Source: CALSMU01 sp965230225 (lineage in GTDB: Bacteria; Bacteroidota; Bacteroidia; Flavobacteriales_D; Parvicellaceae). Taken from it: a stretch of 64,000 nt of DNA. Each line of letters begins with the position of its first letter. Position 1 is the stretch's first letter. The translations under genes were made by a program, and so were the position numbers. Under the pieces are notes generated by a model. The model saw nothing but the letters and a program-made list of their open reading frames with translations, was not told the DNA's origin and searched no databases. This document shows, piece by piece, positions 26,681-35,006 of this stretch. Location of the stretch: NCBI GenBank assembly GCA_965230225.1, contig CBDDKM010000006.1, forward strand, positions 496,001 through 560,000, written 5' to 3'.

Positions 26681-27262
26681 ATGGTAGATACAACCTTGAA
26701 ATATGAAACCCCAATCGAATGGGCAGAAAACGCAATAAAAGACTTACCTAAACTACTTCAGGACCATGCTAATGCAGAGCGAAAAGTAGCTAATATATGC
26801 ATGTCGTTTGCGGCTAAATATGCAGACAGAACCGAAATTATTTCAGATCTGGCAGCAACAGCTATTGAGGAAATTGCACATTTCAGGCAAGTATTCGAAC
26901 TCATGAAAAAAAGGAACATTCCTTTAACAGGGAAAATTCCACCAGACCCCTACTCTTCTGGATTTATGGACTGGATCAGACATGGTAGAGACGAACGTTT
27001 TCTCGACAGACTATTATTCTGTTCCATTTTAGAGTATCGTGGTGTAGAAAGGTTTAAACTTCTTTCTGAAGCCATGGAAGACGAAGAATTAAAAAAGTTT
27101 TACGCCAGGTTATCGGAACAAGAAAAGAACCACGGTATTTTGTTTGTAAAGATGGCTGCTCATTATTTTGATGAAGAGACCATAGCTAAGCGCTACGACG
27201 AGATGCTGACCAAGGAAGCTGAAATCATTCAATCGATTCCGTGGTCGTCTTCTATACATTGA
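26681..27262 (+). CDS. miaE: tRNA-(ms2io6A)-hydroxylase MiaE-type
   Basis: 193 residues, a ferritin-like di-iron mono-oxygenase that hydroxylates the isopentenyl group of ms2i6A37 in tRNA. The four-helix iron ligands are visible: 'LLQDHANAERKVA', 'AIEEIAHFRQVFELM', 'SILEYRGVERF' and 'LSEQEKNHGILF'. It lies 7 nt after trkH and is probably co-transcribed, though unrelated in function. The iron/oxygen chemistry implies aerobic growth. Confidence 0.93.
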   Translation: MVDTTLKYETPIEWAENAIKDLPKLLQDHANAERKVANICMSFAAKYADRTEIISDLAATAIEEIAHFRQVFELMKKRNIPLTGKIPPDPYSSGFMDWIRHGRDERFLDRLLFCSILEYRGVERFKLLSEAMEDEELKKFYARLSEQEKNHGILFVKMAAHYFDEETIAKRYDEMLTKEAEIIQSIPWSSSIH

Positions 27263-27323
27263 TCACAAATTATTTCAATTCCCAATAAATAATCGTACAT
27301 TGTAGTTGCTCAAACAGACAACT

Positions 27324-27914
27324 ATGAACATCGATAAATACCTGGATATCTCTCAAATAAATGAGTTAGTTCCCGAAAAGGGAAGATTACTTATTGCTGA
27401 ACCATTTATGGAAGATAACTTCTTTAAACGTTCAGTAGTTTATTTATGTGAACACAACGAAGACGGATCATTTGGCTTTGTATTAAACAACCCTCTTAGT
27501 GTATCATTATCTGAACTTATAGAAGATTTCGATGTAGACGGTTATCCGGTTAACTTTGGTGGCCCTGTAAACTCCAGCAATCTTTACTTCCTACATACGC
27601 TTGGAAGCAGACTAGCGGGAAGCATTGAGGTGAGTGATGGAATTTATACCGGAGGTAACTTTGAAGAATTAAAGCCAATGATGAAAACCGGATTAGTATC
27701 ACCTGAGGAAATAAGGTTCTTTATGGGGTATTCTGGTTGGGAAGCTGATCAACTACAAAATGAAATGGAAATTAATTCCTGGTTAATTGGAGAAGCTCAA
27801 ACCATTGATGTTATTGGAAATACCGATAAAACTTTCTGGAGAGATACTTTGAATAAAATGGGAGGGAAATTTAAAATGATATCTAACTTTCCCGAAGATC
27901 CAACTTTAAATTAG
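27324..27914 (+). CDS. YqgE/AlgH family protein (UPF0301)
   Basis: 196 residues. The opening 'GRLLIAEPFMEDNFFKRSVVYLCEHN' and 'GSFGFVLNNPL' followed by 'GGPVNSSNLYFLHT' and 'GYSGWEADQLQNEM' are diagnostic of the UPF0301/AlgH family. Its biochemical role is unsettled; AlgH affects alginate in Pseudomonas. The ATG at 27324 (MNIDKYLDISQ) is preferred over an in-frame TTG 18 nt upstream. Its 3' end overlaps the convergent aminotransferase gene by 32 bp. Confidence 0.92.
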   Translation: MNIDKYLDISQINELVPEKGRLLIAEPFMEDNFFKRSVVYLCEHNEDGSFGFVLNNPLSVSLSELIEDFDVDGYPVNFGGPVNSSNLYFLHTLGSRLAGSIEVSDGIYTGGNFEELKPMMKTGLVSPEEIRFFMGYSGWEADQLQNEMEINSWLIGEAQTIDVIGNTDKTFWRDTLNKMGGKFKMISNFPEDPTLN

Positions 27915-28755
27915 TCTCTTTTTCATTAATCAAAGTCAACAACCTTTTTGCTATGTTGTTGTAATACCTTTTGGATTTATAACCTCCTACCCACTGAATT
28001 CCTTTAATGGCATTGGTTAGAAACAGTTCATCTGCTGCCAGAATATTCTGAGGAGATAGAGAACTTTCATACACTGTAATTTTGTTCTCCAAAGCCAGGT
28101 TAATCACATTCATTCTCATGGTTCCACCAATACAGCCATCTTCCAGTGGAGGTGTGTATAATACCCCATTACTAACAAGAAACACATTAGAAGAGATGGA
28201 TTCAATCACCTTACCTTTCTGATTGAGTAAAAAGCAATCATCCAATTCATTTTCTTTAGAGAATTTGGCAGCCATAACATATAACAATGAGTTCGCAGTT
28301 TTATAGTTTGCTAGTATGTCTGAACTTTTCTTTATATCAGAATAAGCATCGATCAACAATCCTTTTTCATTCAACTTAAAAAAGTTGTCGCTTAGGTAAG
28401 TTAGTTCAATAAAAAATGAAGCGTCATTCTTCTCAGGAAAATAAGTTCCTCCTCCACTTCTAAACAAGCTCACTCTTGCTTTACCTCCTGCTTCTAGATT
28501 ATTCTCTCTGGCTAAACTTCTAATTTGATCATCCAGATAGGTCAAAGTAAAAAACTCAGGTACTTCTATACCCAATAGCTTTGCTCCATCCATCATTCTT
28601 CCATAATGTCCCTTAAGGTTATATGGAAAACCATTGATTAATCTGATCGATTCGAACAATCCATCACCAAATCTAAACGCCCTGTTACTATTAAATACAG
28701 GTTGCGAGGCATTTAGAATCTCCCCATTATAACATACAAATTTCCCGTTGTTCAT
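27883..28755 (-). CDS. Class IV aminotransferase
   Basis: 290 residues, a PLP enzyme of the branched-chain aminotransferase / D-amino-acid aminotransferase / aminodeoxychorismate lyase (PabC) fold. Visible features are 'RFGDGLFESIRLING', the PLP lysine in 'ILANYKTANSLLYVMA', and 'GKVIESISSNVFLV' followed by 'GCIGGTMRMNVINLA'. The length and opening (VCYNGEILNASQPVF) fit PabC-like members of Bacteroidota, but the substrate is not certain. A TACTTTTG box at 28760-28767 sits 4 nt before the ATG, so the mRNA may be leaderless. Confidence 0.88.
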   Translation of the reverse strand: MNNGKFVCYNGEILNASQPVFNSNRAFRFGDGLFESIRLINGFPYNLKGHYGRMMDGAKLLGIEVPEFFTLTYLDDQIRSLARENNLEAGGKARVSLFRSGGGTYFPEKNDASFFIELTYLSDNFFKLNEKGLLIDAYSDIKKSSDILANYKTANSLLYVMAAKFSKENELDDCFLLNQKGKVIESISSNVFLVSNGVLYTPPLEDGCIGGTMRMNVINLALENKITVYESSLSPQNILAADELFLTNAIKGIQWVGGYKSKRYYNNIAKRLLTLINEKETNLKLDLRES

Positions 28756-28759
28756 AAAG

Positions 28760-28767
28760 CAAAAGTA
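28760..28767 (-). promoter_or_regulatory. Candidate -7 promoter box almost touching the start codon
   Basis: TACTTTTG (TAnnTTTG) on the minus strand, only 4 nt before the ATG of the class IV aminotransferase. With initiation about 7 nt past the box, the transcript would begin at or near the ATG. Confidence 0.4.
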
Positions 28768-28872
28768 GAGCTATTAAAACGATTAAAAAACAGGTTTATG
28801 ATAATTTATTTAACCATTTTGAAAAAATGCTTCAAAATGCCCTTTTCAGGTTTTAATCAATCATCTTGCCAA

Positions 28873-29526
28873 TTAAAAGGTATTGGTAACCCAATAAGAA
28901 ATTTGAGTGAAGAAACTAATGATAAAATGGTAATCCATAATGGATAAGAAGACTAAACCAAATATAGCTCCTGAGATATGTGCATCATGGGCAATACCGG
29001 TATTCCCTCTTTTCCCCATGTAGTGCTCTGCAATCAAGTACAAAGTACCAAAGATAAAACCCGGAATATGAATTGGAATAAAGATAATTCCTAACTTCTG
29101 CAATGGAGCAATTAATATAAAAGCAAACACAACAGCAGATACTGCTCCGGATGCACCAACTGCTAAATACCCTGGATTATCACTGTGTTTTCTCAAAGAT
29201 GGTATAGTTGCAAATAAAGCTCCTCCAACATATAGAGCCAGATAGTACAATCGCCCTGTCATTTCTCCATAAAGCCCTACAAATACATTTTCTACCATAC
29301 TTCCAAATGAGTACAGTACATACATGTTTAAAGCCAGGTGCATGTAATCGCCATGTACCAAGGTATGAGTAAGCGTTAACCACCACCTTTTATGATGCTT
29401 AACACTGTAAGGACTTAAAGTTAATTTGTACTTGAAATTACGATCGTTAAAAGCCATTAACGATACAATAACCGTGGCTACTACAATTAGTAGATTTACG
29501 CTAAGATTGATTCCTAACCTATCCAT
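28873..29526 (-). CDS. Rhomboid family intramembrane serine protease
   Basis: 217 residues with about six membrane helices. The catalytic serine is Ser126 in AVGASGAVSAVV and the histidine is His183 in DAHISGAIFGL. The His-Asn region 'LVHGDYMHLALNMYVLYSFG' (helix 2) is also typical. Rhomboids cut membrane-spanning substrates within the bilayer. Its ATG overlaps the stop of the PorE-like gene by one base (TAATG), so it is coupled to that envelope protein, possibly its processing partner. The substrate is unknown. Confidence 0.93.
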   Translation of the reverse strand: MDRLGINLSVNLLIVVATVIVSLMAFNDRNFKYKLTLSPYSVKHHKRWWLTLTHTLVHGDYMHLALNMYVLYSFGSMVENVFVGLYGEMTGRLYYLALYVGGALFATIPSLRKHSDNPGYLAVGASGAVSAVVFAFILIAPLQKLGIIFIPIHIPGFIFGTLYLIAEHYMGKRGNTGIAHDAHISGAIFGLVFLSIMDYHFIISFFTQISYWVTNTF

Positions 29527-31067
29527 TATTTAGCAGGAACCAGATTAATGTCTTTAGAAAGGTGTGCCTTAAAAGAAGATTTATCTAATATTTCTATTTC
29601 CTCGTAGATTTCCTCATAACCGTAAGCTCCAACAAACATATCGTATTTTCCAGGAGGAAGAATAATTACATAACGTAGGGTCTTTTCATTTGGAACGTAA
29701 TCTCCATAAATCTCGTCGGTTTCCTGATCTGTAACTTGAATAAATACATCTTCAAACTTTTTAGCTCCGTCTTTCGCTACAATGTTACCGGTAATAATAG
29801 TATATCTTGGCTCCACTTCTTCGAAACGAACCCTGTAAATATCCAAATCACCATACCCACCACTTCTTACAGCAGAAATATACCCGAACTCCCCATTTTC
29901 AGAAGCTCTAAAGTTCATGTTGTCTTCCGGAGTATTAATAGGATACCCCATGTTCTGCACTTTTGAGAATTTGTGTTTTCTTTTATCGTAAACCACTTTA
30001 AAGATGTCATATCCTCCCATACTGGTATGCCCCTTAGAAGAGAAATACAAAGTAGTTCCATCAGGAGAAATGTTAGGGAAATCCTCATCGTAAGCAGTAT
30101 TAATAGTTGGACCTAAATTTCTAGGCTCACTCCATTTTCCGTTTGGTAATAACTGGCAAGAATAAATATCAATTCCTCCATAGCCTCCCGGACGATCGCT
30201 GGCGAAGTAAAGCTTTTGATCATCATTGGTAATACAACCTGCTATCTCCGTATATTTAGTATTAATGGTTTTACCCAGCTTGGTTGGCATTTTTAAAGTT
30301 GCTCCGTTAATCTTACACTCATATAGATCACCAGCTTGCTTAAAATCTTCCAGGTAAAAAATAGCTCTCGACCCTTCACCATTCAAACCAACAATCTCTT
30401 GCTTGCCATCTACTCCATTAATCTCTGCAGGTAAAATTTGTGCCTTTTGGTACTCTCCTTCTTTTACATGCGAAAGAAAGATTTTTGGAGAATATGAACC
30501 ATCAGTCAATTCCTCGCTGTTTTGATCCCTTTTTGAGTTAAAAATCAAATAAGACTCATCTGCAGGGACAAAAGGAAAGTAATCTGCATAAGCAGAGTTT
30601 ACATTCTTACCAAGGTTTTCAAAAGTAACCCTAACCGGGAACTTCATGATCTCCTTTGCGTTCTCGCAATACTCAATTTGCTTTTCAACATCATCTCGGT
30701 TCTCTAAAGAGCCTTTATCGTCCTCCATGAATTTATGAAACGCCTCAATCGCTTTATCAAACTGGTACCCAAAATGATAAGCTCTCCCAAGTAGGTACCA
30801 CGTATTTGGGTCAATTTTAGGATTCTCCACCAATAACTCTAAATGGGGAATAGCCAACGATTTATCAATGTTGGTATTCAGGTAACTTACCGCAATGTTA
30901 TAATTGGCTTCTATATCGTTTTCATCCTCTTCCAGTATAGCTTTATACTCGTCAATTGCCTGCTCAAAGTTTCCTGTCTGGAAAAATTCCAAAGCCTGCT
31001 TTCTATCTTGAGAATAACCTGACAACAAAATAGTTAAAGTAAATATAGGGACCAATACTTTTTTCAT
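29526..31067 (-). CDS. PorE-like TPR/PD40-repeat/regulatory-domain protein without OmpA domain
   Basis: 513 residues. Order: signal peptide (MKKVLVPIFTLTILLSGYSQ), TPRs (about 20-130, 'ALEFFQTGNFEQAIDEYKAI'), a WD40-like PD40 propeller (about 150-410, repeated 'YFASDRPGGYGGIDIYSCQL'-type blades) and a carboxypeptidase-regulatory-like beta domain (about 420-500, 'PPGKYDMFVGAYGYEEIYEE'). T9SS component PorE has the same order plus a C-terminal OmpA peptidoglycan-binding domain, which is absent here. I chose ATG 31067 because a TATATTTG promoter box (31089-31096) lies inside the 17-codon upstream extension. Coupled to the rhomboid gene. Confidence 0.85.
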   Translation of the reverse strand: MKKVLVPIFTLTILLSGYSQDRKQALEFFQTGNFEQAIDEYKAILEEDENDIEANYNIAVSYLNTNIDKSLAIPHLELLVENPKIDPNTWYLLGRAYHFGYQFDKAIEAFHKFMEDDKGSLENRDDVEKQIEYCENAKEIMKFPVRVTFENLGKNVNSAYADYFPFVPADESYLIFNSKRDQNSEELTDGSYSPKIFLSHVKEGEYQKAQILPAEINGVDGKQEIVGLNGEGSRAIFYLEDFKQAGDLYECKINGATLKMPTKLGKTINTKYTEIAGCITNDDQKLYFASDRPGGYGGIDIYSCQLLPNGKWSEPRNLGPTINTAYDEDFPNISPDGTTLYFSSKGHTSMGGYDIFKVVYDKRKHKFSKVQNMGYPINTPEDNMNFRASENGEFGYISAVRSGGYGDLDIYRVRFEEVEPRYTIITGNIVAKDGAKKFEDVFIQVTDQETDEIYGDYVPNEKTLRYVIILPPGKYDMFVGAYGYEEIYEEIEILDKSSFKAHLSKDINLVPAK

Positions 31068-31088
31068 TCTGACATTTTTAGTAGGATG

Positions 31089-31096
31089 CAAATATA
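31089..31096 (-). promoter_or_regulatory. Candidate -7 promoter box for PorE-like/rhomboid pair
   Basis: TATATTTG (TAnnTTTG) on the minus strand, ending 21 nt before the ATG at 31067. It decides the start by excluding the longer frame. Confidence 0.45.
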
Positions 31097-31183
31097 AGGC
31101 TAATTTCAACTTTAGCATTCTTTCTTAATCTGATTGTGTATAACTTAAATCAGTCACATTTACGTCAGTATTCTGTCAACCCT

Positions 31184-31191
31184 TATATTTG
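31184..31191 (+). promoter_or_regulatory. Candidate -7 promoter box for the methyltransferase gene
   Basis: TATATTTG (TAnnTTTG), ending 18 nt before the GTG at 31210. It covers an upstream in-frame TTG (31189), so that TTG is unlikely to be the start. Confidence 0.45.
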
Positions 31192-31209
31192 TGGGAAATT
31201 ATTGAATTC

Positions 31210-31770
31210 GTGGCGAAACAGACTAATTTTTTGGGGGAGTTTTTAAAGGAAAGAAGAATGGTTGGAGCAATATCTCCAAGCTCTAAATTCCTGATGAAAA
31301 GGATGATAGCTCCCATTGACTTCCAAAAAGCAAATATAATTGTTGAACTTGGTCCTGGAAATGGAGTATTCACTAAAGGGATCCTGGCTAACATGAAACA
31401 GACGGCAAAACTATTCTCATTTGAGCTAAACCGTCCGTTCTACGAACAGATTAATTCTATAATTAGCGACGACAGGTTAGTACTTATTAACGATACCGCA
31501 GAAAAAATTGGAGACTACTTACTTCAACATGGTATCGAAAAAGTAGATTACATTGTTTCTTCACTTCCATTTACGGTAATTCCGTTTGAAGTAAAGGATC
31601 CTATCTTAAACAATTGTGTAAAGCACTTAAAAGACGACGGAATGTTTATTCAGTTCCAGTACTCTCTTAACGCGAGAAAATTGTTGCAGTCTAAATTCAA
31701 TCAGGTTAAATTGGACTTTACTCCAATGAACTTTCCTCCGGCATTTATTTACAAATGCACATTAAACTAA
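31210..31770 (+). CDS. SAM-dependent methyltransferase, phospholipid N-methyltransferase-like
   Basis: 186 residues. The SAM-binding motif I 'IVELGPGNGVFTKGIL' follows an N-terminal helix ('FLGEFLKERRMVGAISPSSK') that is typical of the PmtA / rRNA-dimethylase-like group. 'YIVSSLPFTVIPFEV' matches the SGLPF-type motif of phosphatidylethanolamine N-methyltransferases. The likely reaction is methylation of an ethanolamine headgroup, but substrate assignment is by resemblance only. The start is GTG 31210, chosen because the promoter box overlaps the only upstream alternative. Its last 4 bases overlap the convergent small exported-protein gene. Confidence 0.82.
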   Translation: MAKQTNFLGEFLKERRMVGAISPSSKFLMKRMIAPIDFQKANIIVELGPGNGVFTKGILANMKQTAKLFSFELNRPFYEQINSIISDDRLVLINDTAEKIGDYLLQHGIEKVDYIVSSLPFTVIPFEVKDPILNNCVKHLKDDGMFIQFQYSLNARKLLQSKFNQVKLDFTPMNFPPAFIYKCTLN

Positions 31771-32315
31771 AGGGAAGGAATCATCAATCCAACTTTCAGG
31801 GATAATTCAGGTGTCACCAGCATTGGCTTGTGGGTGTACCCTCCTACACTTATTTCTTTGCTTCCGGTAATTCTGGTGTGCAATGCTGTCCAGGTGGAAA
31901 GGTAAAATCGCTTGTTTAAAAAGTACTGATAACCACTTCCCAGCGTTAGAATCCAACTTTCATTTTGTACCGTTACCCCGTCTACATTGGCAATGGAATT
32001 GTTCCAATACCCAATTCCGGGACCAAACCACCAATTGCTAAATTCAGGTTTAGGAAAATACTCGCAAGACAATCCCACTGCCTGAACTCGATCCGAAGAA
32101 ATTCCATCGGCAAGTAATAATGGAGGTGAAGATGCCTCTGCGTAAGAAAAACGACCTCTTAAATGTTGTTTCCCCACCCAAACAGTACCAATATACCCTT
32201 TAAGAAAATAGGGCAAAACATCTTGTTCCAGCCCTATTCTCAATTGGTTTTGTCTGCCTTCCTGTGCTATAAGAGAACCACTAAGGAAAACAAACAGTAA
32301 AATGATTATACGCAT
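31767..32315 (-). CDS. Small exported protein, possible outer-membrane beta-barrel
   Basis: 182 residues. The signal peptide (MRIIILLFVFLSGSLIAQ) is followed by alternating beta-type stretches rich in aromatic residues and Gly (WWFGPGIGYWNNS, ILTLGSGYQYFLNKRFYLST, LSLKVGLMIPSL), suggestive of an eight-strand outer-membrane barrel. No named family is recognised. Its ATG overlaps the ettA stop by one base (TAATG), so it is co-translated with ettA, an odd partner for a translation factor. Confidence 0.7.
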   Translation of the reverse strand: MRIIILLFVFLSGSLIAQEGRQNQLRIGLEQDVLPYFLKGYIGTVWVGKQHLRGRFSYAEASSPPLLLADGISSDRVQAVGLSCEYFPKPEFSNWWFGPGIGYWNNSIANVDGVTVQNESWILTLGSGYQYFLNKRFYLSTWTALHTRITGSKEISVGGYTHKPMLVTPELSLKVGLMIPSL

Positions 32316-34003
32316 TAACGCACTAGTTTTTTGTACTTCACTCTGGTAGGAATTACATCTTTACCAAGGCGCTTTTTACGGTTTTCTTCGTATTCGCTAA
32401 AAGACCCTTCAAAAAAGTATACTTGAGAATCTCCTTCGAAAGCGAGAATATGTGTACAAATTCTATCTAAGAACCATCTATCGTGAGATACCACAACGGC
32501 ACATCCTGCAAAGCTTTCAATTCCTTCCTCTAATGCTCTCAAGGTATTTACATCAATATCGTTGGTAGGCTCATCCAGTAGCAACACATTAGCTTCTGTT
32601 TTAAGTGTCATGGCCAGGTGCAACCTGTTTCTTTCTCCCCCTGATAATACACCAACTTTCTTTTGTTGATCTGATCCGTTGAAATTAAATCGACTTACAT
32701 AAGCTCTCGAATTAATGGACTTCCCTCCTATTTCAATTACTTCATTTCCTCCACTAATTACATCGTACACCGATTTTTCCGGATCAATTTCAGCATGGCG
32801 CTGATCCACATATCCAATCTTTACGGTTTCACCTATTTTAAAGTCTCCACCTGTTGGCTCCTCTTCGTTCATAATCATTCGGAACAAAGTGGTTTTACCG
32901 GCACCGTTAGGCCCAATAACACCAACAATACCTGCAGGAGGTAATTTAAAGTTTAAGTCTTCGTATAATAATCTGTCGCCGTAGGCTTTACTCACGTTAA
33001 CTGCTTCGATTACTTCGTTTCCTAAACGAGGTCCGTTAGGAATCGGTATTTCGATTTTAGCCTCTTTCTCTTTGATGTCTTCGTTCATCATGGCTTCGTA
33101 GTTGTTCAAACGAGCCTTTCCTTTGCTCTGTCTTCCCTTAGGTCCTTTACGAACCCACTCCAACTCTCTCTTTAAAGCTTTCTGACGCTTGCTCTCTTGT
33201 TTTTCTTCCTGAGCCAGGCGTTTTCCTTTTTGCTCTAACCACTCAGAGTAATTTCCTTTATAAGGAATACCTTCTCCACGATCCAATTCCAAAATCCAAC
33301 CAGCAACGTTATCCAAAAAGTATCTATCGTGAGTTACAGCGATAATGGTTCCTTTGTATTGCGATAAATGTTGCTCTAACCAGTGTACAGACTCTGCATC
33401 AAGGTGGTTGGTAGGCTCATCCAATAACAGGATATCCGGTTGCTGTAGTAGTAATCTACAAAGTGCTACCCTTCTTCTCTCACCTCCTGAAAGGTTTTCG
33501 ATTTTGGTATCACCATCCGGAGTTCTCAAAGCATCCATGGCCAATTCCAATTTCGAATCAAGATCCCATGCATCCAACTGATCAATTTTTTCCTGAACTT
33601 TTCCTTGTCTTTCGATCAGATCGTTCATTTTATCAGGATCATTCATGATTTCCTCGTCCATGAACTTGTTATTGATGTCTTCGTACTCTGCCAATACATC
33701 TACAATTTCCTGAACACCTTCCTGTACTACTTCCTTTACTGTTTTAGAATCATCCAGTTTAGGCTCTTGTGGTAAATACCCAACAGAGTATCCAGGTGAG
33801 AAAACTACATCTCCCTGATATTGTTCATCTAATCCGGCAATGATCTTTAGTACAGTAGATTTACCAGCACCATTCAATCCTAAAATTCCAATTTTTGCTC
33901 CGTAGTAAAAAGACAGGTATATGTCTTTTAAAATTTGTTTTCCTTGCGGTGTATGCTTACTTACATTCACCATCGAAAAAATGATCTTCTTATCGTCCGA
34001 CAT
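32315..34003 (-). CDS. ettA: Energy-dependent translational throttle protein EttA (ABC-F)
   Basis: 562 residues, a cytosolic tandem ABC ATPase that binds the ribosomal E site and gates the first elongation steps according to ATP/ADP ratio. Two Walker A motifs (LGLNGAGKSTVLK, IGPNGAGKTTLFR), two signatures (LSGGERRRVALC, LSGGERNRLHLA), two Walker B/ switch regions (ILLLDEPTNHLDAESV, VLLLDEPTNDIDVNT) and the charged linker/arm between them (about 240-320) are all present. The N-terminus KIIFSMVNVSKHTPQGKQIL is specific to EttA. Co-translated with the downstream small exported-protein gene. Confidence 0.95.
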   Translation of the reverse strand: MSDDKKIIFSMVNVSKHTPQGKQILKDIYLSFYYGAKIGILGLNGAGKSTVLKIIAGLDEQYQGDVVFSPGYSVGYLPQEPKLDDSKTVKEVVQEGVQEIVDVLAEYEDINNKFMDEEIMNDPDKMNDLIERQGKVQEKIDQLDAWDLDSKLELAMDALRTPDGDTKIENLSGGERRRVALCRLLLQQPDILLLDEPTNHLDAESVHWLEQHLSQYKGTIIAVTHDRYFLDNVAGWILELDRGEGIPYKGNYSEWLEQKGKRLAQEEKQESKRQKALKRELEWVRKGPKGRQSKGKARLNNYEAMMNEDIKEKEAKIEIPIPNGPRLGNEVIEAVNVSKAYGDRLLYEDLNFKLPPAGIVGVIGPNGAGKTTLFRMIMNEEEPTGGDFKIGETVKIGYVDQRHAEIDPEKSVYDVISGGNEVIEIGGKSINSRAYVSRFNFNGSDQQKKVGVLSGGERNRLHLAMTLKTEANVLLLDEPTNDIDVNTLRALEEGIESFAGCAVVVSHDRWFLDRICTHILAFEGDSQVYFFEGSFSEYEENRKKRLGKDVIPTRVKYKKLVR

Positions 34004-34094
34004 CTTCTAATCAGTTATTTAATTATTCCTTACAAAGGATACGAAAATAACCAAAATTCGGATTTAACCGTACTTAGCAGGCTCTTAAAAATGA

Positions 34095-34847
34095 TTAGTT
34101 GATTTTAAACTTGATAGGAAGTACGTACCACACATTTACTCGCTTACCGTTTTGCCTACCCGGAATCCAGTTAGGCATGTTTCGAATAACTCTGGCAGCT
34201 TCTTTATCCAATAGTGGATGAATTCCTCTTAAAGTGATTACCTCTCCTATCTCACCATTCTTTTGGATCATGAACTTCAAGTAAACTGTTCCTGAAACAC
34301 CCATGTTAATTGCCTTCTGAGGATAATGAGTATTTTCAGCCAGGTAGTCGTTTAGTTTTTCTTTACCTCCTATAAATTCGGGATGTACTTCTGAATAGTC
34401 GAATGCATGAACATCCAACTCCATTTGCACTTTATTTGGTGCAGATGTATCATAAGCAGTTAAAGAATAGTCAAATCCATATCCTAATTCTCTCATTTTA
34501 ATCTCCCATAAAGGCTTAAAATACAAATGCTTCCACTTGTTCATCAAAGCATTGTAAGCATGATCATTGGTTTGGTAGTAAACTCCCTTTTTAGTAAAAT
34601 CTCCTTGAATTGATCCACCTGTTTGATCAACAATTTTCCAATCGGTGGATTGCTCTACATCGTAATTTTTAATGTCATTAGAGGTTACCTTAACCCACTT
34701 ATCTTGTAGCAGGTAATACTTTAATCCGTCCTTAGGGGAAGACACTTGAGTTACGAAATAACTGTAAGAAAACCGGTAGAATTCTTTCTTCTGAGCAAAG
34801 CTCTGGAGTGTGGTTAAAAGTATTATGGCTACAAACAGCTGTTTCAT
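34095..34847 (-). CDS. Exported protein with TonB C-terminal domain
   Basis: 250 residues. The signal peptide (MKQLFVAIILLTTLQSFAQ) is followed by an N-terminal region with no known domain (about 20-150), then a TonB_C domain (about 165-250): 'NDYLAENTHYPQKAINMGVS', 'GTVYLKFMIQKNGEIGEV', 'HPLLDKEAARVIRNMPNWIP', 'VNVWYVLPIKFKIN'. Real TonB has an N-terminal membrane anchor and a Pro-rich spacer; here the signal peptide appears cleavable and there is no spacer. This is therefore one of the periplasmic TonB_C proteins common in Bacteroidota rather than the energy transducer. Monocistronic. Confidence 0.85.
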   Translation of the reverse strand: MKQLFVAIILLTTLQSFAQKKEFYRFSYSYFVTQVSSPKDGLKYYLLQDKWVKVTSNDIKNYDVEQSTDWKIVDQTGGSIQGDFTKKGVYYQTNDHAYNALMNKWKHLYFKPLWEIKMRELGYGFDYSLTAYDTSAPNKVQMELDVHAFDYSEVHPEFIGGKEKLNDYLAENTHYPQKAINMGVSGTVYLKFMIQKNGEIGEVITLRGIHPLLDKEAARVIRNMPNWIPGRQNGKRVNVWYVLPIKFKIN

Positions 34848-34863
34848 TGGTTGTTGATCGATG

Positions 34864-34871
34864 CAAAGATA
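34864..34871 (-). promoter_or_regulatory. Candidate -7 promoter box for the TonB_C gene
   Basis: TATCTTTG (TAnnTTTG) on the minus strand, ending 16 nt before the ATG at 34847. Confidence 0.45.
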
Positions 34872-34990
34872 ACTTTATTGAAACAAATACTTTACCATGT
34901 TTCTTAAAGTTCAATTAATCTATTAACAATTCATTACACAATAGTTACAATTTTGTTTTTATAAACTCATCCAAAGCCTGAACTTAAAAT

Positions 34991-34998
34991 TATCTTTG
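34991..34998 (+). promoter_or_regulatory. Candidate -7 promoter box for the MATE gene
   Basis: TATCTTTG (TAnnTTTG), ending 8 nt before the ATG at 35007, implying a very short or absent leader. Confidence 0.45.
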
Positions 34999-35006
34999 CG
35001 CCCTCC

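Noticed and set aside
31068..31118. A longer N-terminus for the PorE-like protein from 31118
   Set aside because: A perfect TATATTTG box lies within the extension and the inner ATG begins the signal peptide.
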